64,000 bases of DNA, taken from contig NZ_CP013341.1 in the NCBI RefSeq assembly GCF_001455205.1, positions 2,046,001 to 2,110,000 of the forward strand. Direction: 5' to 3'. The position numbers and the translations under genes are program-made. The notes under the pieces are model-generated. The model searched no databases and was not told where the DNA came from. It was given only the letters and a program-made list of their open reading frames with translations. Of the stretch, positions 1 through 8,368 are shown one piece after another. Positions within the stretch are counted from its first letter, which is position 1. Every line of letters starts with the position of its first letter. The DNA is from Nitrosomonas ureae. Its GTDB lineage: Bacteria; Pseudomonadota; Gammaproteobacteria; Burkholderiales; Nitrosomonadaceae.

Positions 1-2
1 AT

Positions 3-2507
3 GGCTTACCGATAGAACACCAGATCGAGAAAAAACATGGCAAGCATTTGCCAGCCGATAAAGTGCGCGAACTTTGCCGTGCTTTCGCCCAAGAACAGGT
101 GGAGCGCCAGAAAAGCGATTTCATCCGCCTGGGCGTGCTGGGTGATTGGGAACATCCTTATCTTACGATGAATTTTAAAACAGAGGCCGGCATTATTCGT
201 GCCCTGGGAAAAATTTATCAAAAGGGTTATCTGTATCAAGGCCAGAAGCCTGTTAACTGGTGTATCGATTGCGGCTCCGCACTGGCTGAAGCGGAAGTGG
301 AATATGAAGATAAAACCTCACCCGCCATTGATGTGGGTTTTGCAGTTTCATCCTCGCATCCGTTACTTAACAAAATATTTGGCGTCTCTGTTCCTGGAAA
401 TGTCCAAACTTATGCCATTATCTGGACCACTACACCGTGGACATTGCCTGCCAATCAGGCCGTCTGTGTTCATCCCGAATTTGATTATGCACTGGTACAA
501 ACAACAAAAGGCTTATTGATACTGGCCAGTGAACTGAAGCAGGCCTGTCTCGAGCGCTATGACTTGAGCGGTAAAACACTGGCCACGTGCAAAGGCCAGG
601 CACTGGAGCATGTGTTATTGCAGCATCCGTTTGAACCGCGAGTGGTAAAAATAATTTGTGGCAAGCATGTCACGTTGGAAGCCGGTACCGGACTTGTGCA
701 TACGGCGCCCGCACACGGTTTGGATGACTATTTCGTCGGACAAAATTACAATTTGCCGAGTGATAGCCCGGTTGGAGGCGATGGACAATTTGTTGCACAC
801 ATCCCTCTGGTAGGCGGGCTGTCTGTGTGGAAGGCCAACGACATTATCATCGATACGCTCAGAAGCAGTGAGCATCTTATTTGCCTGAAAAAGATAGAGC
901 ATAGTTACCCTCATTGCTGGCGCCATAAAACCCCCATTATTTTTCGTGCCACGCCGCAATGGTTTATCGGCATGAATTTGCATAAGACAGATGCTGCATC
1001 TACGCAGGATAAAACGCTGCGTGAACTGGCTATGCTGGCGGTCGACACCACGGCATTTTATCCGACATGGGGCAGGGCACGTCTGGAAGCAATGATCAAG
1101 AACCGCCCCGATTGGTGCGTATCACGCCAACGTAATTGGGGTGTTCCGATGACTTTTTTTGTGCATAAGGACACGCATGCGCCGCATCCACACTCACTTG
1201 AATTGCTCGAGCAGATAGCGCAAAAGGTGGAACAGCAAGGTATCGAAGCGTGGTTTGCGTTGGAAGCATCCGAATTGCTCGGTGAGGAAGCCAAGGATTA
1301 TAAAAAACTAACCGACACCCTGGATGTCTGGTTTGATTCCGGCACCACGCACGACACGGTTGTTAAAGCAGATGCACAGCTTACATTCCCGGTTGATTTG
1401 TATTTGGAGGGTTCCGATCAGCATCGTGGATGGTTCCAATCTTCTTTGCTGACTGGCTGTGCGATTGATGATCGTGCGCCATACAAAGCGCTGCTCACGC
1501 ACGGCTTTGTGGTGGATGGGAATGGTCATAAAATGAGCAAGTCGAAAGGGAACGTGATCGCGCCGCAAAAAGTGATAAATACTTCCGGCGCCGATATTTT
1601 GCGCTTGTGGGTTGCGTCCACCGATTATTCCGGCGAGCTCTCCATTTCCGAAGAAATTCTAAAACGGGTCATTGAGAGTTACCGCCGTATTCGTAATACG
1701 CTACGTTTTTTACTGGCTAATCTGATGGATTTTGATCCGCAAACGGATTCGATTGATATCGCGGAGTGTTTGGAAATTGATCGTTATATGCTGGCGTTAA
1801 CAGCGGCATTCCAGGAAGATTTAATACAGGGTTATGACCGCTATGAATTTCATCAAGTGGTCCATAAGCTACATAATTTCTGCTCTGAAGACTTGGGCGG
1901 TTTCTATCTGGATATTCTCAAGGATCGTCTGTATACCGCAGCAGCGGCAGGTTTGCCTCGCCGTTCGGCACAAACTGCGCTGCATCATATTACCCATTGC
2001 CTGGTACGTTTGTTTGCGCCGATTCTGAGTTTCACTGCGGAAGAAGTCTGGGAACATCTGACGGGCGATAGCGAAGATAGCGTACTGTTGCACAATTGGC
2101 ATAACTTTCCGGTGCAGCCTGATGCCGAACATCTGCAACAGCGTTGGGCTAGAATACGTGCATTGCGCTCGCAAGTATTGAAGAAACTGGAAGATTCCCG
2201 TATTCAGGGAGAAATAGGTTCTTCTTTGGCGGCGAAGGTGGAGATTCGTGTCTGCGCCGAGGATTTCACTTTGCTTAGCTCATTGCATCACGATTTACGT
2301 TTTGTGCTCATTGTCTCTGCAGTCAACCTGATACAGGTCAATGATTCGCAGCAGGAAAGTATTTTTGTGACGTCCAGTACCCACACAAAATGCGAACGCT
2401 GTTGGCATTACCGTCAGGATGTCGGGCATCACGCGGATCATCCAACTTTATGTGAGCGTTGCGTTTCCAATCTTTATGGCAACGGGGAAGCACGCAACTA
2501 TGCTTAA
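3..2507 (+). CDS. ileS: isoleucyl-tRNA synthetase, 3' part (5' end outside the window)
   Basis: Class I aminoacyl-tRNA synthetase that charges tRNA-Ile in the cytoplasm. The frame is open to the left edge and begins GLPIEHQIEKKHGK, the tail of the HIGH-type signature, so the true start lies upstream and the apparent TTG at 48 is internal. The editing (CP1) domain follows (TIIWTTTPWTLP-like segment near 420-450), then KMSKSKGNV at about 1530-1560, the anticodon-binding domain and a C-terminal zinc finger (CERCWHY ... CERC) near 2390-2460. lspA starts 33 bp downstream, the common proteobacterial ileS-lspA order, so the two are probably co-transcribed. Nothing looks broken. Confidence 0.97.
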   Translation, partial: GLPIEHQIEKKHGKHLPADKVRELCRAFAQEQVERQKSDFIRLGVLGDWEHPYLTMNFKTEAGIIRALGKIYQKGYLYQGQKPVNWCIDCGSALAEAEVEYEDKTSPAIDVGFAVSSSHPLLNKIFGVSVPGNVQTYAIIWTTTPWTLPANQAVCVHPEFDYALVQTTKGLLILASELKQACLERYDLSGKTLATCKGQALEHVLLQHPFEPRVVKIICGKHVTLEAGTGLVHTAPAHGLDDYFVGQNYNLPSDSPVGGDGQFVAHIPLVGGLSVWKANDIIIDTLRSSEHLICLKKIEHSYPHCWRHKTPIIFRATPQWFIGMNLHKTDAASTQDKTLRELAMLAVDTTAFYPTWGRARLEAMIKNRPDWCVSRQRNWGVPMTFFVHKDTHAPHPHSLELLEQIAQKVEQQGIEAWFALEASELLGEEAKDYKKLTDTLDVWFDSGTTHDTVVKADAQLTFPVDLYLEGSDQHRGWFQSSLLTGCAIDDRAPYKALLTHGFVVDGNGHKMSKSKGNVIAPQKVINTSGADILRLWVASTDYSGELSISEEILKRVIESYRRIRNTLRFLLANLMDFDPQTDSIDIAECLEIDRYMLALTAAFQEDLIQGYDRYEFHQVVHKLHNFCSEDLGGFYLDILKDRLYTAAAAGLPRRSAQTALHHITHCLVRLFAPILSFTAEEVWEHLTGDSEDSVLLHNWHNFPVQPDAEHLQQRWARIRALRSQVLKKLEDSRIQGEIGSSLAAKVEIRVCAEDFTLLSSLHHDLRFVLIVSAVNLIQVNDSQQESIFVTSSTHTKCERCWHYRQDVGHHADHPTLCERCVSNLYGNGEARNYA

Positions 2508-2540
2508 AACCATACGATCATTTACTGGAAACCTCACGCT

Positions 2541-3029
2541 ATGAAGCTTCACATCAGTTTTGGTATAGCCTTCGTTATTTTAGTGCTGGACCTTGCAAGT
2601 AAATACTGGATAGAGTCTACGCTGGAATTCGGTCAGGTCATTCCGCTGACCAGCTTCTTTAACCTGGTGCTTACTTATAATCCCGGTGCTGCATTCAGTT
2701 TTCTGAGCGAGCAATCCGGCTGGCAACGCTGGTTCCTCAGTGGTATTGCAAGCAGTGCAGCACTATTAATTGTCTACCTGCTCAATAGGTACAAACATGA
2801 GCGGTTGTTTTGCTTGTCATTGAGTTTGATTTTAGGCGGTGCGCTGGGTAATTTGTATGACCGCATCACACTGGGCCATGTGGTCGATTTTCTGGATTTC
2901 TATATCGGCGCTTATCATTGGCCCGCTTTCAATGTTGCCGATTCTGCGATTTTTATCGGTGCAGTGTTGATGATTGTCGAAAGTTTCAGAAAAGATAAGA
3001 CAGAAGGTATTCAAAGAAAAATCAAATAA
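2541..3029 (+). CDS. lspA: lipoprotein signal peptidase (signal peptidase II)
   Basis: Inner-membrane aspartyl protease that cleaves the signal peptide of prolipoproteins after lipid attachment. At 162 aa it has the usual family length, with four hydrophobic segments. Both catalytic blocks are visible: LTYNPGAAFSF, then GNLYDRITLGHVVDFLDFY and FNVADSAIFIG, carrying the two Asp residues. It follows ileS at short distance and is likely in the same operon. Several lipoproteins in this window (at 3036, 8369 and 58335) would be substrates. Confidence 0.97.
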   Translation: MKLHISFGIAFVILVLDLASKYWIESTLEFGQVIPLTSFFNLVLTYNPGAAFSFLSEQSGWQRWFLSGIASSAALLIVYLLNRYKHERLFCLSLSLILGGALGNLYDRITLGHVVDFLDFYIGAYHWPAFNVADSAIFIGAVLMIVESFRKDKTEGIQRKIK

Positions 3030-3035
3030 CACATT

Positions 3036-3209
3036 TTACTTTCCCGATTTCTTCTCTTTGGTAATAGGGTTTTGCAAGGTATAACCATGTTCTTTCATTT
3101 TATATCCACCATAAGCACCTGCGCCCACAGCAGCCAATGTCCAGCAACCGGGTAATAGTGTTACCGCCATCAATAAAGAAATTACTCTCAGCATCCACCT
3201 GTTTTTCAT
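3036..3209 (-). CDS. small lipoprotein, 57 aa
   Basis: Short gene convergent with lspA. The start ATG at 3209 is preceded by AGGAG with good spacing. The product begins with a charged, then hydrophobic stretch ending in the lipobox LLPGC (Cys about residue 22), then a short Ala/Gly segment (AAVGAGAYGGYKM) and a Lys-rich tail (TKEKKSGK). It is therefore predicted to be exported, lipidated and anchored in the envelope. The function is unknown; similar tiny glycine-containing lipoproteins are common in proteobacteria. Its stop lies 7 bp from the lspA stop. Confidence 0.7.
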   Translation of the reverse strand: MKNRWMLRVISLLMAVTLLPGCWTLAAVGAGAYGGYKMKEHGYTLQNPITKEKKSGK

Positions 3210-3525
3210 CTTAAACTCCTAACAAATCATGTGGTTTGAATATAATAACCGCCGTGTAATGATTGGTTTATTGTATCAACACTGATGTGCCAAAGAGTGA
3301 ATATATTGCGTTGAATGTGATTGTAGGATCGTCAGTGCGGGAAGAGTTAGCGGATAAAACAGCTGAAGCTGTCGATACGGGTCGAATTGAAATAACTGAT
3401 TTATTTTGTATACAGGTTCTAAGAATTTGATTGTATTCGAGCCCGACAAGCTCATCGTAAACGTAATTAATGAAATTTTCTGTCTACGCCACGCTTGTCG
3501 GGAAATCTAATTAAGTAATGATAAT
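3210..3525. other. intergenic stretch between the small lipoprotein and sbtB
   Basis: About 316 bp without a convincing gene on either strand. It holds the inverted repeat described at 3442-3502 and presumably the promoter of the small lipoprotein gene at its left end. Confidence 0.5.
3442..3502. repeat. perfect 10-bp inverted repeat, CCCGACAAGC ... GCTTGTCGGG
   Basis: The two arms (3442-3451 and 3493-3502) are perfect complements separated by 41 bases. The right arm ends 23 bp past the stop of the PII-like gene. No T-run follows, so a classical intrinsic terminator is not indicated. It could be a transcript-end structure or the remnant of a dispersed repeat. Confidence 0.5.
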
Positions 3526-3843
3526 TCACAGTACAGAAATTCGTTGGCAATCGGAAATCAGACACATGCCCCCGAAATCTTTTATCTTAGGCTGAAGCAC
3601 CGCGAGAAGCTTGTCGGCCTGATTCTTATCGCAGACAAGAACTAATACTGCGTTATATTGTTCCAGGATAAAGTCGTCTTGATCCCGTTCGCCTGTTGAA
3701 CCAAAACCACCTGCTTTTTTGATGAGTGTGTAGCCATACACTTCGGCTTCATGAAACAACTGGATCAAATCATCCAGTCTTTCTTCATGAATGACAATCT
3801 CGATCCGTTTCATTGATACAAAGGATTCGGGTGTAGAAAACAT
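3526..3843 (-). CDS. sbtB: PII-like protein, probable SbtB partner of the bicarbonate transporter
   Basis: 105 aa, small ferredoxin-like PII fold: KRIEIVIHEERLDDLIQLF, then a GYT.....GG.GS segment where the T-loop begins, and a final strand GGMCLISDCQRISVL. The start ATG at 3843 has GGAG seven bases upstream. SbtB proteins bind adenine nucleotides (cAMP, AMP, ADP, ATP) and control SbtA at the membrane. The gene lies 242 bp downstream of sbtA on the same strand, which supports that pairing. The protein ends right after the last strand, so the C-terminal CGPxGC R-loop of cyanobacterial SbtB is absent. A generic nitrogen PII (GlnB) is unlikely: the T-loop is not GlnB-like. Confidence 0.82.
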   Translation of the reverse strand: MFSTPESFVSMKRIEIVIHEERLDDLIQLFHEAEVYGYTLIKKAGGFGSTGERDQDDFILEQYNAVLVLVCDKNQADKLLAVLQPKIKDFGGMCLISDCQRISVL

Positions 3844-3991
3844 GATTTTTCTCCATAAAAGTTAATATCAGAATCGGGAGTTAAGCGTTTTCTGTGCTAA
3901 TTGCCGAGCAATCTCCCGAAGAACTTCAAAGCAATAAGTTGTATTCAAGCAAATAAATCACTACCTTGATTTCTGCTATTTCAAGGGCACT

Positions 3992-4023
3992 GGGCGGCGG
4001 GGGTCTTTTTGGTGCCGCCGCCC
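3992..4023. other. strong GC-rich hairpin between sbtA and sbtB
   Basis: GGGCGGCGG (3992-4000) pairs with CCGCCGCCC (4015-4023), a 9-bp all-G/C stem with a 14-base loop. It lies downstream of the sbtA stop and upstream of sbtB on the transcribed (minus) strand. No U-run follows, so it may be an RNA-processing or stability element, or a leaky terminator that lowers sbtB relative to sbtA. Confidence 0.55.
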
Positions 4024-4085
4024 TGATACCCCACCACGGCACAATCTACAAATGCTAACAACTCTTATTGCAGCTGTAATTCCAA

Positions 4086-5078
4086 TCACCAGGGATAATA
4101 GGTTTCATGTAAATACTGAGCAGCTGCGTAATACATGGGAATGCCCACAACCACGTTAAATGGGAAAGTAACCCCGAGCGATAAAGTCAGATAGAACGAC
4201 GGATTCGCCTCGGGGATCGCAAGGCGCATTGCCGGTGGAACCGCGATGTAGGAGCAACTGGCAGCCAATACTGCTACCAATGTAATGCCGCCGATCGAGT
4301 AACCCAAAAGGAAGTGCCCTACGAATAGCCCGCATGCCGCACCGAACAAGGGCATGGCGATGCCGAAGCCGACCAGGAAAACACCTACGGATTTGAACTC
4401 GGACAGCCTTTTCCCCGCTTCCATCCCCATATCACATAAGAATATACATAACGCACCCATAAAGATGAGCTCGAAGAAAGGTTCGATTTTGTGGTAACTG
4501 GGTGCTGAAACAGCCGCACCGATCGCCATGGAACCGAATAACAACAAGATACTGCCGTTGGTAAAGGCATCGATTAACAGATGTTTCATCATTCCTTTGT
4601 CAGCTTTGGATGTTCCCCCCATAACCCTGCGGGAATAACCGGCAAGTACCAAGCCGATCATAATTGCGGGTGATTCCATGATCGCCAGCATAATTACGGG
4701 GTAGGCCTCGTACGTTACGCCGATACCGCCCAGGAACGCAACCGCCGTCATATAAGTGCCTGCGCTCACCGAACCATAGTGTGCGGAAATGGCTGCAGCA
4801 TTCAGGGGATCGATTTTTCCGAGTCCGCGCAAAATAATGTAAGCGACGATCGGCAGTGCAATGCCAAACCCAAGTGCTGCCCATACAGCGGAGAGAGCAT
4901 CTCCCATGTCCGCTGCGGCAAGTTCCTTGCCGCCATGCAGCCCGATACCAATCAGTAAGTAGATAACGATCATCCGATGCATATCCGGCGGGAACTTAAG
5001 ATCCGATTTGATGAGGCAGGCAAACATACCGAGCGCGAAGAAAAGTATCGCAGGTACGAGGAGACTGGATAGTGACAT
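4086..5078 (-). CDS. sbtA: sodium-dependent bicarbonate permease, SbtA family
   Basis: 330-aa polytopic inner-membrane protein with about ten hydrophobic segments in two similar halves. The opening SSLLVPAILFFALGMFACL, the early KFPPDMHRMIVIYLLIGIG and the late SYIAVPPAMRLAIPEANP are characteristic of SbtA, the high-affinity Na+/HCO3- symporter first known from cyanobacteria. In an autotroph it would supply inorganic carbon for Rubisco. It starts just after the small exported protein, whose stop codon overlaps the sbtA ribosome-binding site (GAGGAGG), so translation is probably coupled. A PII-like gene follows. Some bacterial homologues are annotated only as DUF897 permeases and lack demonstrated substrates. 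Confidence 0.88.
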   Translation of the reverse strand: MSLSSLLVPAILFFALGMFACLIKSDLKFPPDMHRMIVIYLLIGIGLHGGKELAAADMGDALSAVWAALGFGIALPIVAYIILRGLGKIDPLNAAAISAHYGSVSAGTYMTAVAFLGGIGVTYEAYPVIMLAIMESPAIMIGLVLAGYSRRVMGGTSKADKGMMKHLLIDAFTNGSILLLFGSMAIGAAVSAPSYHKIEPFFELIFMGALCIFLCDMGMEAGKRLSEFKSVGVFLVGFGIAMPLFGAACGLFVGHFLLGYSIGGITLVAVLAASCSYIAVPPAMRLAIPEANPSFYLTLSLGVTFPFNVVVGIPMYYAAAQYLHETYYPW

Positions 5079-5080
5079 GA

Positions 5081-5323
5081 TTACACTCCTCCTCTTATTC
5101 CGCTATGGATAAGCCGTATTTTCTTAAGCTCGTCCGGGAGTTCCTCAGCAAACTTGACGCGTTTCATCCTTTGAGGTGTAGGCTGCTGGGATTGATCGCG
5201 CTGAAGTTCAAGGGGAATTTTTTCAGCCGACGGGTTCTTGGATACATTGGTAGCGATTATTGTGCTTGGTAGCATGAGTAGAGCGAACAGAGTAAGTTCG
5301 TAAGCTAATATATTTTTATACAT
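5081..5323 (-). CDS. small exported protein ahead of sbtA, 80 aa
   Basis: Starts at ATG 5323 with GGAG eight bases upstream. The N-terminus (KNILAYELTLFALLMLPST) is a hydrophobic export signal or single membrane anchor. The rest is hydrophilic and Gln/Pro/Lys-rich (QRDQSQQPTPQRMKR) and ends IRGGV. The TAA stop lies within the sbtA leader, two bases before its ATG, so the two are surely in one transcript. I do not recognise the family. Context suggests an accessory of bicarbonate uptake or simply a translational leader for sbtA. Confidence 0.6.
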   Translation of the reverse strand: MYKNILAYELTLFALLMLPSTIIATNVSKNPSAEKIPLELQRDQSQQPTPQRMKRVKFAEELPDELKKIRLIHSGIRGGV

Positions 5324-5642
5324 TTCAGTTCTCCAAACTGTTAAAGGTTTTAACCTGGCGTAGTGAAAACATCACATCAGGAACCATAATCCGTTCATAA
5401 GGACGGAGTGATTGCTCTGTTTTCCTGGGTCATCATTCTTATCTTTTGATCCATGCAACTTAGGTGTGAAGTCGGGTTTATTTTTTACCCTGTCCAAATC
5501 GTACCGGAGAATATCGCGCGCTAATATTCGTGCCGACACGTAGGTGCAAACCCTTATATATAAACAAATATGTATAAAATAGTTACTTTTTATCGTAAGA
5601 TTTACAGGATCTCATCTGCGAATTTACCAACAGGAAACTATT
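5324..5642. promoter_or_regulatory. divergent promoter region between the sbt operon and the FixLJ-like pair
   Basis: About 320 bp between divergent operons. An AT-rich block near 5550-5590 (TATATATAAACAAATATG, then TATAAAAT) is a plausible -10 area for the kinase gene. The other side must carry the promoter of the small exported protein and sbtA. I cannot assign a specific regulator site. Confidence 0.45.
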
Positions 5643-7139
5643 TTGATCACCGTACCCACAAACCTCAGTTTCGTAACGATGTTTGAAGCCGCAGCAGATG
5701 CGATGCTGCTGGCTGAAGAATCAGGACATATTGTGCTGGTCAATCCAGCTGCGCAACAGCTGTTCGGTTATTCCGCAGACGAGCTGAGCGGGTTGGCGAT
5801 TGAAATACTTATCGTGCCCCGGTACCGGAAACAATATCGATATCATCAAGAGCTTTTTTTAAACAAACCGACGAAGCGCTCCATGGGTGCCGGGAATGAA
5901 CTCATGGTGTTAAGCCGCGATGGCAAAGAAATGTTGTTGGATATCAGCCTGAGTCCCATCAGAGTACAGCAGCAACTTTATGTGCTCATTACATTCAACG
6001 CCATTAATCGACGTCTTGATGTCGAGGAAGCGCTGCGAATTAGTGAAGAGCGCCTGCGTTTGGCCAAGCAAGCTGCGGGCCTGGGTATTTTTGACTACGA
6101 TATCAAACGCAATATCATTTATTGGGATAAACAGATGCGCAAGCTTTGGGGTGAGCCTTCTGAAACAACCGTAAGTTACGAAGAGTTTGTCGCGAGAATA
6201 CATCCGGAAGACCGCGCGGCGAGGCAAACCGTTATTGAATATGCTATGAATCCCGCCGGTAACGGCGAATTTAAAGCGGAATACCGCATTGTTGATCCCA
6301 TTAACAGTAGCGAGCGCTGGATATCCGCAAGTGGAAGAGTATATTTCGAAGCGGGTTATGCGAATCGATTGATAGGCGTCACCCGTGATGTCACGGAGCA
6401 GAAAAATACTCAGAAAAAGCTTCAGATGCAGCGCGACGAGACTGAGAATATACTTAAACAACAAATCGCGGCGCGAACGGCCTCAGCCATAGCTCATGAA
6501 CTTAATCAACCCCTGGCGGCAATTTCTGCTTATAGTGAGGTGGCGCTTCATGCGATACATAACGATGGTTTTACCTCAGACAGCTTGAAAAGAGCGCTTG
6601 AGGGCTGCGTGGAACAAGCGCAACGCGCCGGGCGCAGCTTGCATGAGCTGTTAGCTTTTCTGCAGAAAGGTGAATTGGTAACCGAGCGTTTGAATCTGAA
6701 CGATTTGATACGGGATGCGTTAACTATAGTGAGCAATGACGGTCATGGAAAATTTTATCTCGCACTGCGTTTGCAGCAGAATCTTCCGGTTGTTCAATGT
6801 AATCGTATACAAGTGCAGAAAGTTCTGGTAAATCTATTCAGGAATGCTGATGAGGCCATGCGCGCTGTGGATTTGCCTACGCTAACGATTACTACTCAAA
6901 TAGATACTATGAATGGTACTGATAAAGCTTTAGTGATTGTTCAGGATAATGGCCCAGGACTTGATGCGGTCATGACAAAACGCATATTTGAACCTTTTTT
7001 TACCACCAAGCCAGCCGGTATCGGTATGGGGCTTGCCATCAGTCGCGCATTGATTGAAACCAATGGCGGTCATCTCTGGCTGGATTCTGATACACAATCT
7101 GGTGCCAAGTTTCTTTTTACTTTACCTTTTGCCCCATGA
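5643..7139 (+). CDS. PAS-domain sensor histidine kinase, FixL/DctB-like
   Basis: 498 aa, no membrane segments, so probably a cytoplasmic sensor. Domains in order: PAS at about residues 5-110 (GHIVLVNPAAQQLFGYSADE), a second PAS_3-type domain at about 130-250 (GLGIFDYDIKRNIIYWD), a short coil, a HisKA with phospho-acceptor His in AIAHELNQPLAAISAYSEV, and HATPase_c with N box NLFRNADEAM, DNGPGLD and the G2 box GIGMGLAISRALIE. Start is TTG 5643, preceded by CAGGAAAC; an ATG at residue 13 is a weaker choice. The stop overlaps the regulator start (ATGA). It lies divergent to the sbt operon, making that operon a candidate target. PAS1 lacks an obvious haem-binding signature, so oxygen sensing cannot be claimed. 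Confidence 0.85.
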   Translation: MITVPTNLSFVTMFEAAADAMLLAEESGHIVLVNPAAQQLFGYSADELSGLAIEILIVPRYRKQYRYHQELFLNKPTKRSMGAGNELMVLSRDGKEMLLDISLSPIRVQQQLYVLITFNAINRRLDVEEALRISEERLRLAKQAAGLGIFDYDIKRNIIYWDKQMRKLWGEPSETTVSYEEFVARIHPEDRAARQTVIEYAMNPAGNGEFKAEYRIVDPINSSERWISASGRVYFEAGYANRLIGVTRDVTEQKNTQKKLQMQRDETENILKQQIAARTASAIAHELNQPLAAISAYSEVALHAIHNDGFTSDSLKRALEGCVEQAQRAGRSLHELLAFLQKGELVTERLNLNDLIRDALTIVSNDGHGKFYLALRLQQNLPVVQCNRIQVQKVLVNLFRNADEAMRAVDLPTLTITTQIDTMNGTDKALVIVQDNGPGLDAVMTKRIFEPFFTTKPAGIGMGLAISRALIETNGGHLWLDSDTQSGAKFLFTLPFAP

Positions 7140-7753
7140 TCATGCATGAACCGACTGTATTTATTGTAGATGACGATGCAGCCGTGCGGGATTCACTGAT
7201 GCTGATGATTGAACAGGCAGGTATTCGTGTGCAAGCTTTCGCGAATGCGGACACTTTCCTAAGTGCTTATCATCCTGATTTCTTTGGTTGCATCATCATC
7301 GATGTAAAAATGCCGGGGATGGACGGTCTGCGTCTGCAGGAAGAGCTCACTTGGCGCAAGATTGCACTGCCTGTAATTTTTCTTACCGGACATGGCGATA
7401 TTCCGATGAGCGTGAGAGCGATCAAGGGAGGGGCGGTGGATTTTCTGACAAAGCCGGTGATTCGGGAGAAACTGCTGGTTTGCGTGCGTGCTGCTTTCGC
7501 AGAGGCGAAGAAAAGGATAAGTGACATTGCGCGTAATAAAGAAATGATATCGTGTCTGATAAAGCTCACAGGACGTGAGCGGGAAGTGATGACTCTGGCG
7601 GTGCAAGGACATACTAACAAAGAAATCGCATCTTGCCTGGGTATCAGTCATCGCACTGTTGAAATCCATAAATCCAAGATCATGCAAAAAACCGGCGCAA
7701 GCAATTTGTTGGATCTTGCACGTATTGTCCGGGAAAGTGATGCGGGTGAATAA
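7136..7753 (+). CDS. FixJ-family response regulator
   Basis: 205 aa. The receiver domain is at about residues 5-120, with the acidic pair VDDDA, phospho-acceptor Asp in IIIDVKMPGMDG, the Thr in FLTGHGDIPMSV and the Lys of DFLTKP. A LuxR-type helix-turn-helix follows at about 140-200 (LTGREREVMTLAVQG, NKEIASCLGISHRTVEIH). It is the cognate partner of the upstream kinase, since the ATG overlaps the kinase stop by 4 bases; an internal ATG two codons in is an alternative start. Phosphorylation should promote dimerisation and promoter binding. Target genes are unknown; the divergent sbt operon is a candidate by position only. Confidence 0.88.
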   Translation: MIMHEPTVFIVDDDAAVRDSLMLMIEQAGIRVQAFANADTFLSAYHPDFFGCIIIDVKMPGMDGLRLQEELTWRKIALPVIFLTGHGDIPMSVRAIKGGAVDFLTKPVIREKLLVCVRAAFAEAKKRISDIARNKEMISCLIKLTGREREVMTLAVQGHTNKEIASCLGISHRTVEIHKSKIMQKTGASNLLDLARIVRESDAGE

Positions 7754-7894
7754 TTCTGCGGCGCATGCTCAAAGAATATCCGTATCAATTTTAGATTATT
7801 AAAATTTCTATAAGCGGAAAATGTCGTTCCTCAACCAATGGAATTCTCAGGTAATGTGTCAGTCTAATTTTTGGTTTGATACTACACATATTCA

Positions 7895-8353
7895 ATGGAT
7901 CTTTTTATGCGAGATGCGAAGCGGATATTTCTGGCAATTGCGCTACTTTCAATCGTGGCAAGCAGCTCTGTTTGGGCGCATGGACATCGACATAGTCATT
8001 TAAGTATTGGCCTGGGTTATTACGGGCCAGGATATTATGGCGGTTACGGCTATGGAGGCTATGGAGGCTATGGAGGCTATGGCTTCGGTCGTTATGGATT
8101 TGGCGGGTATGGCTATGGCTATCCTTCCTATTACTTTCCTCCTGCCTATGCTTATCCTCCGACGGTGATTGTTCCGGCTACGCCGCATGTATATATCGAG
8201 CAGCAAATCCAGCAGCCCGTACAATCGGTCCAGCCCGCGCAACCACGCACCAATTACTGGTATTATTGTAAAGATCCGGATGGTTATTATCCCTATGTCA
8301 GGAACTGCCCTGGCGGCTGGCTGCAAGTGGCGCCGCAACCGCCCGGACAATAA
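7895..8353 (+). CDS. exported Gly/Tyr-rich protein
   Basis: 152 aa. The start is 7895 or, four codons later, MRDAKRIFLAIALLS; both lead into a clear signal peptide ending near SSVWA. The mature part opens with His-rich HGHRHSH, then a low-complexity block of GGYGGYG-type repeats rich in Gly and Tyr, a Pro/Tyr segment, and a C-terminal region YWYYCKDPDGYYPYV.NCPGGW with two Cys. Secreted proteins of this layout are common in betaproteobacteria but have no established role; surface or matrix association is a guess. The next gene is 15 bp downstream and encodes an envelope lipoprotein. Confidence 0.75.
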   Translation: MDLFMRDAKRIFLAIALLSIVASSSVWAHGHRHSHLSIGLGYYGPGYYGGYGYGGYGGYGGYGFGRYGFGGYGYGYPSYYFPPAYAYPPTVIVPATPHVYIEQQIQQPVQSVQPAQPRTNYWYYCKDPDGYYPYVRNCPGGWLQVAPQPPGQ

Positions 8354-8368
8354 TGTGAGAGGCCGAGT

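Noticed and set aside
48..2507. TTG at 48 as start of ileS
   Set aside because: Conserved IleRS sequence continues in frame to the left edge of the window.
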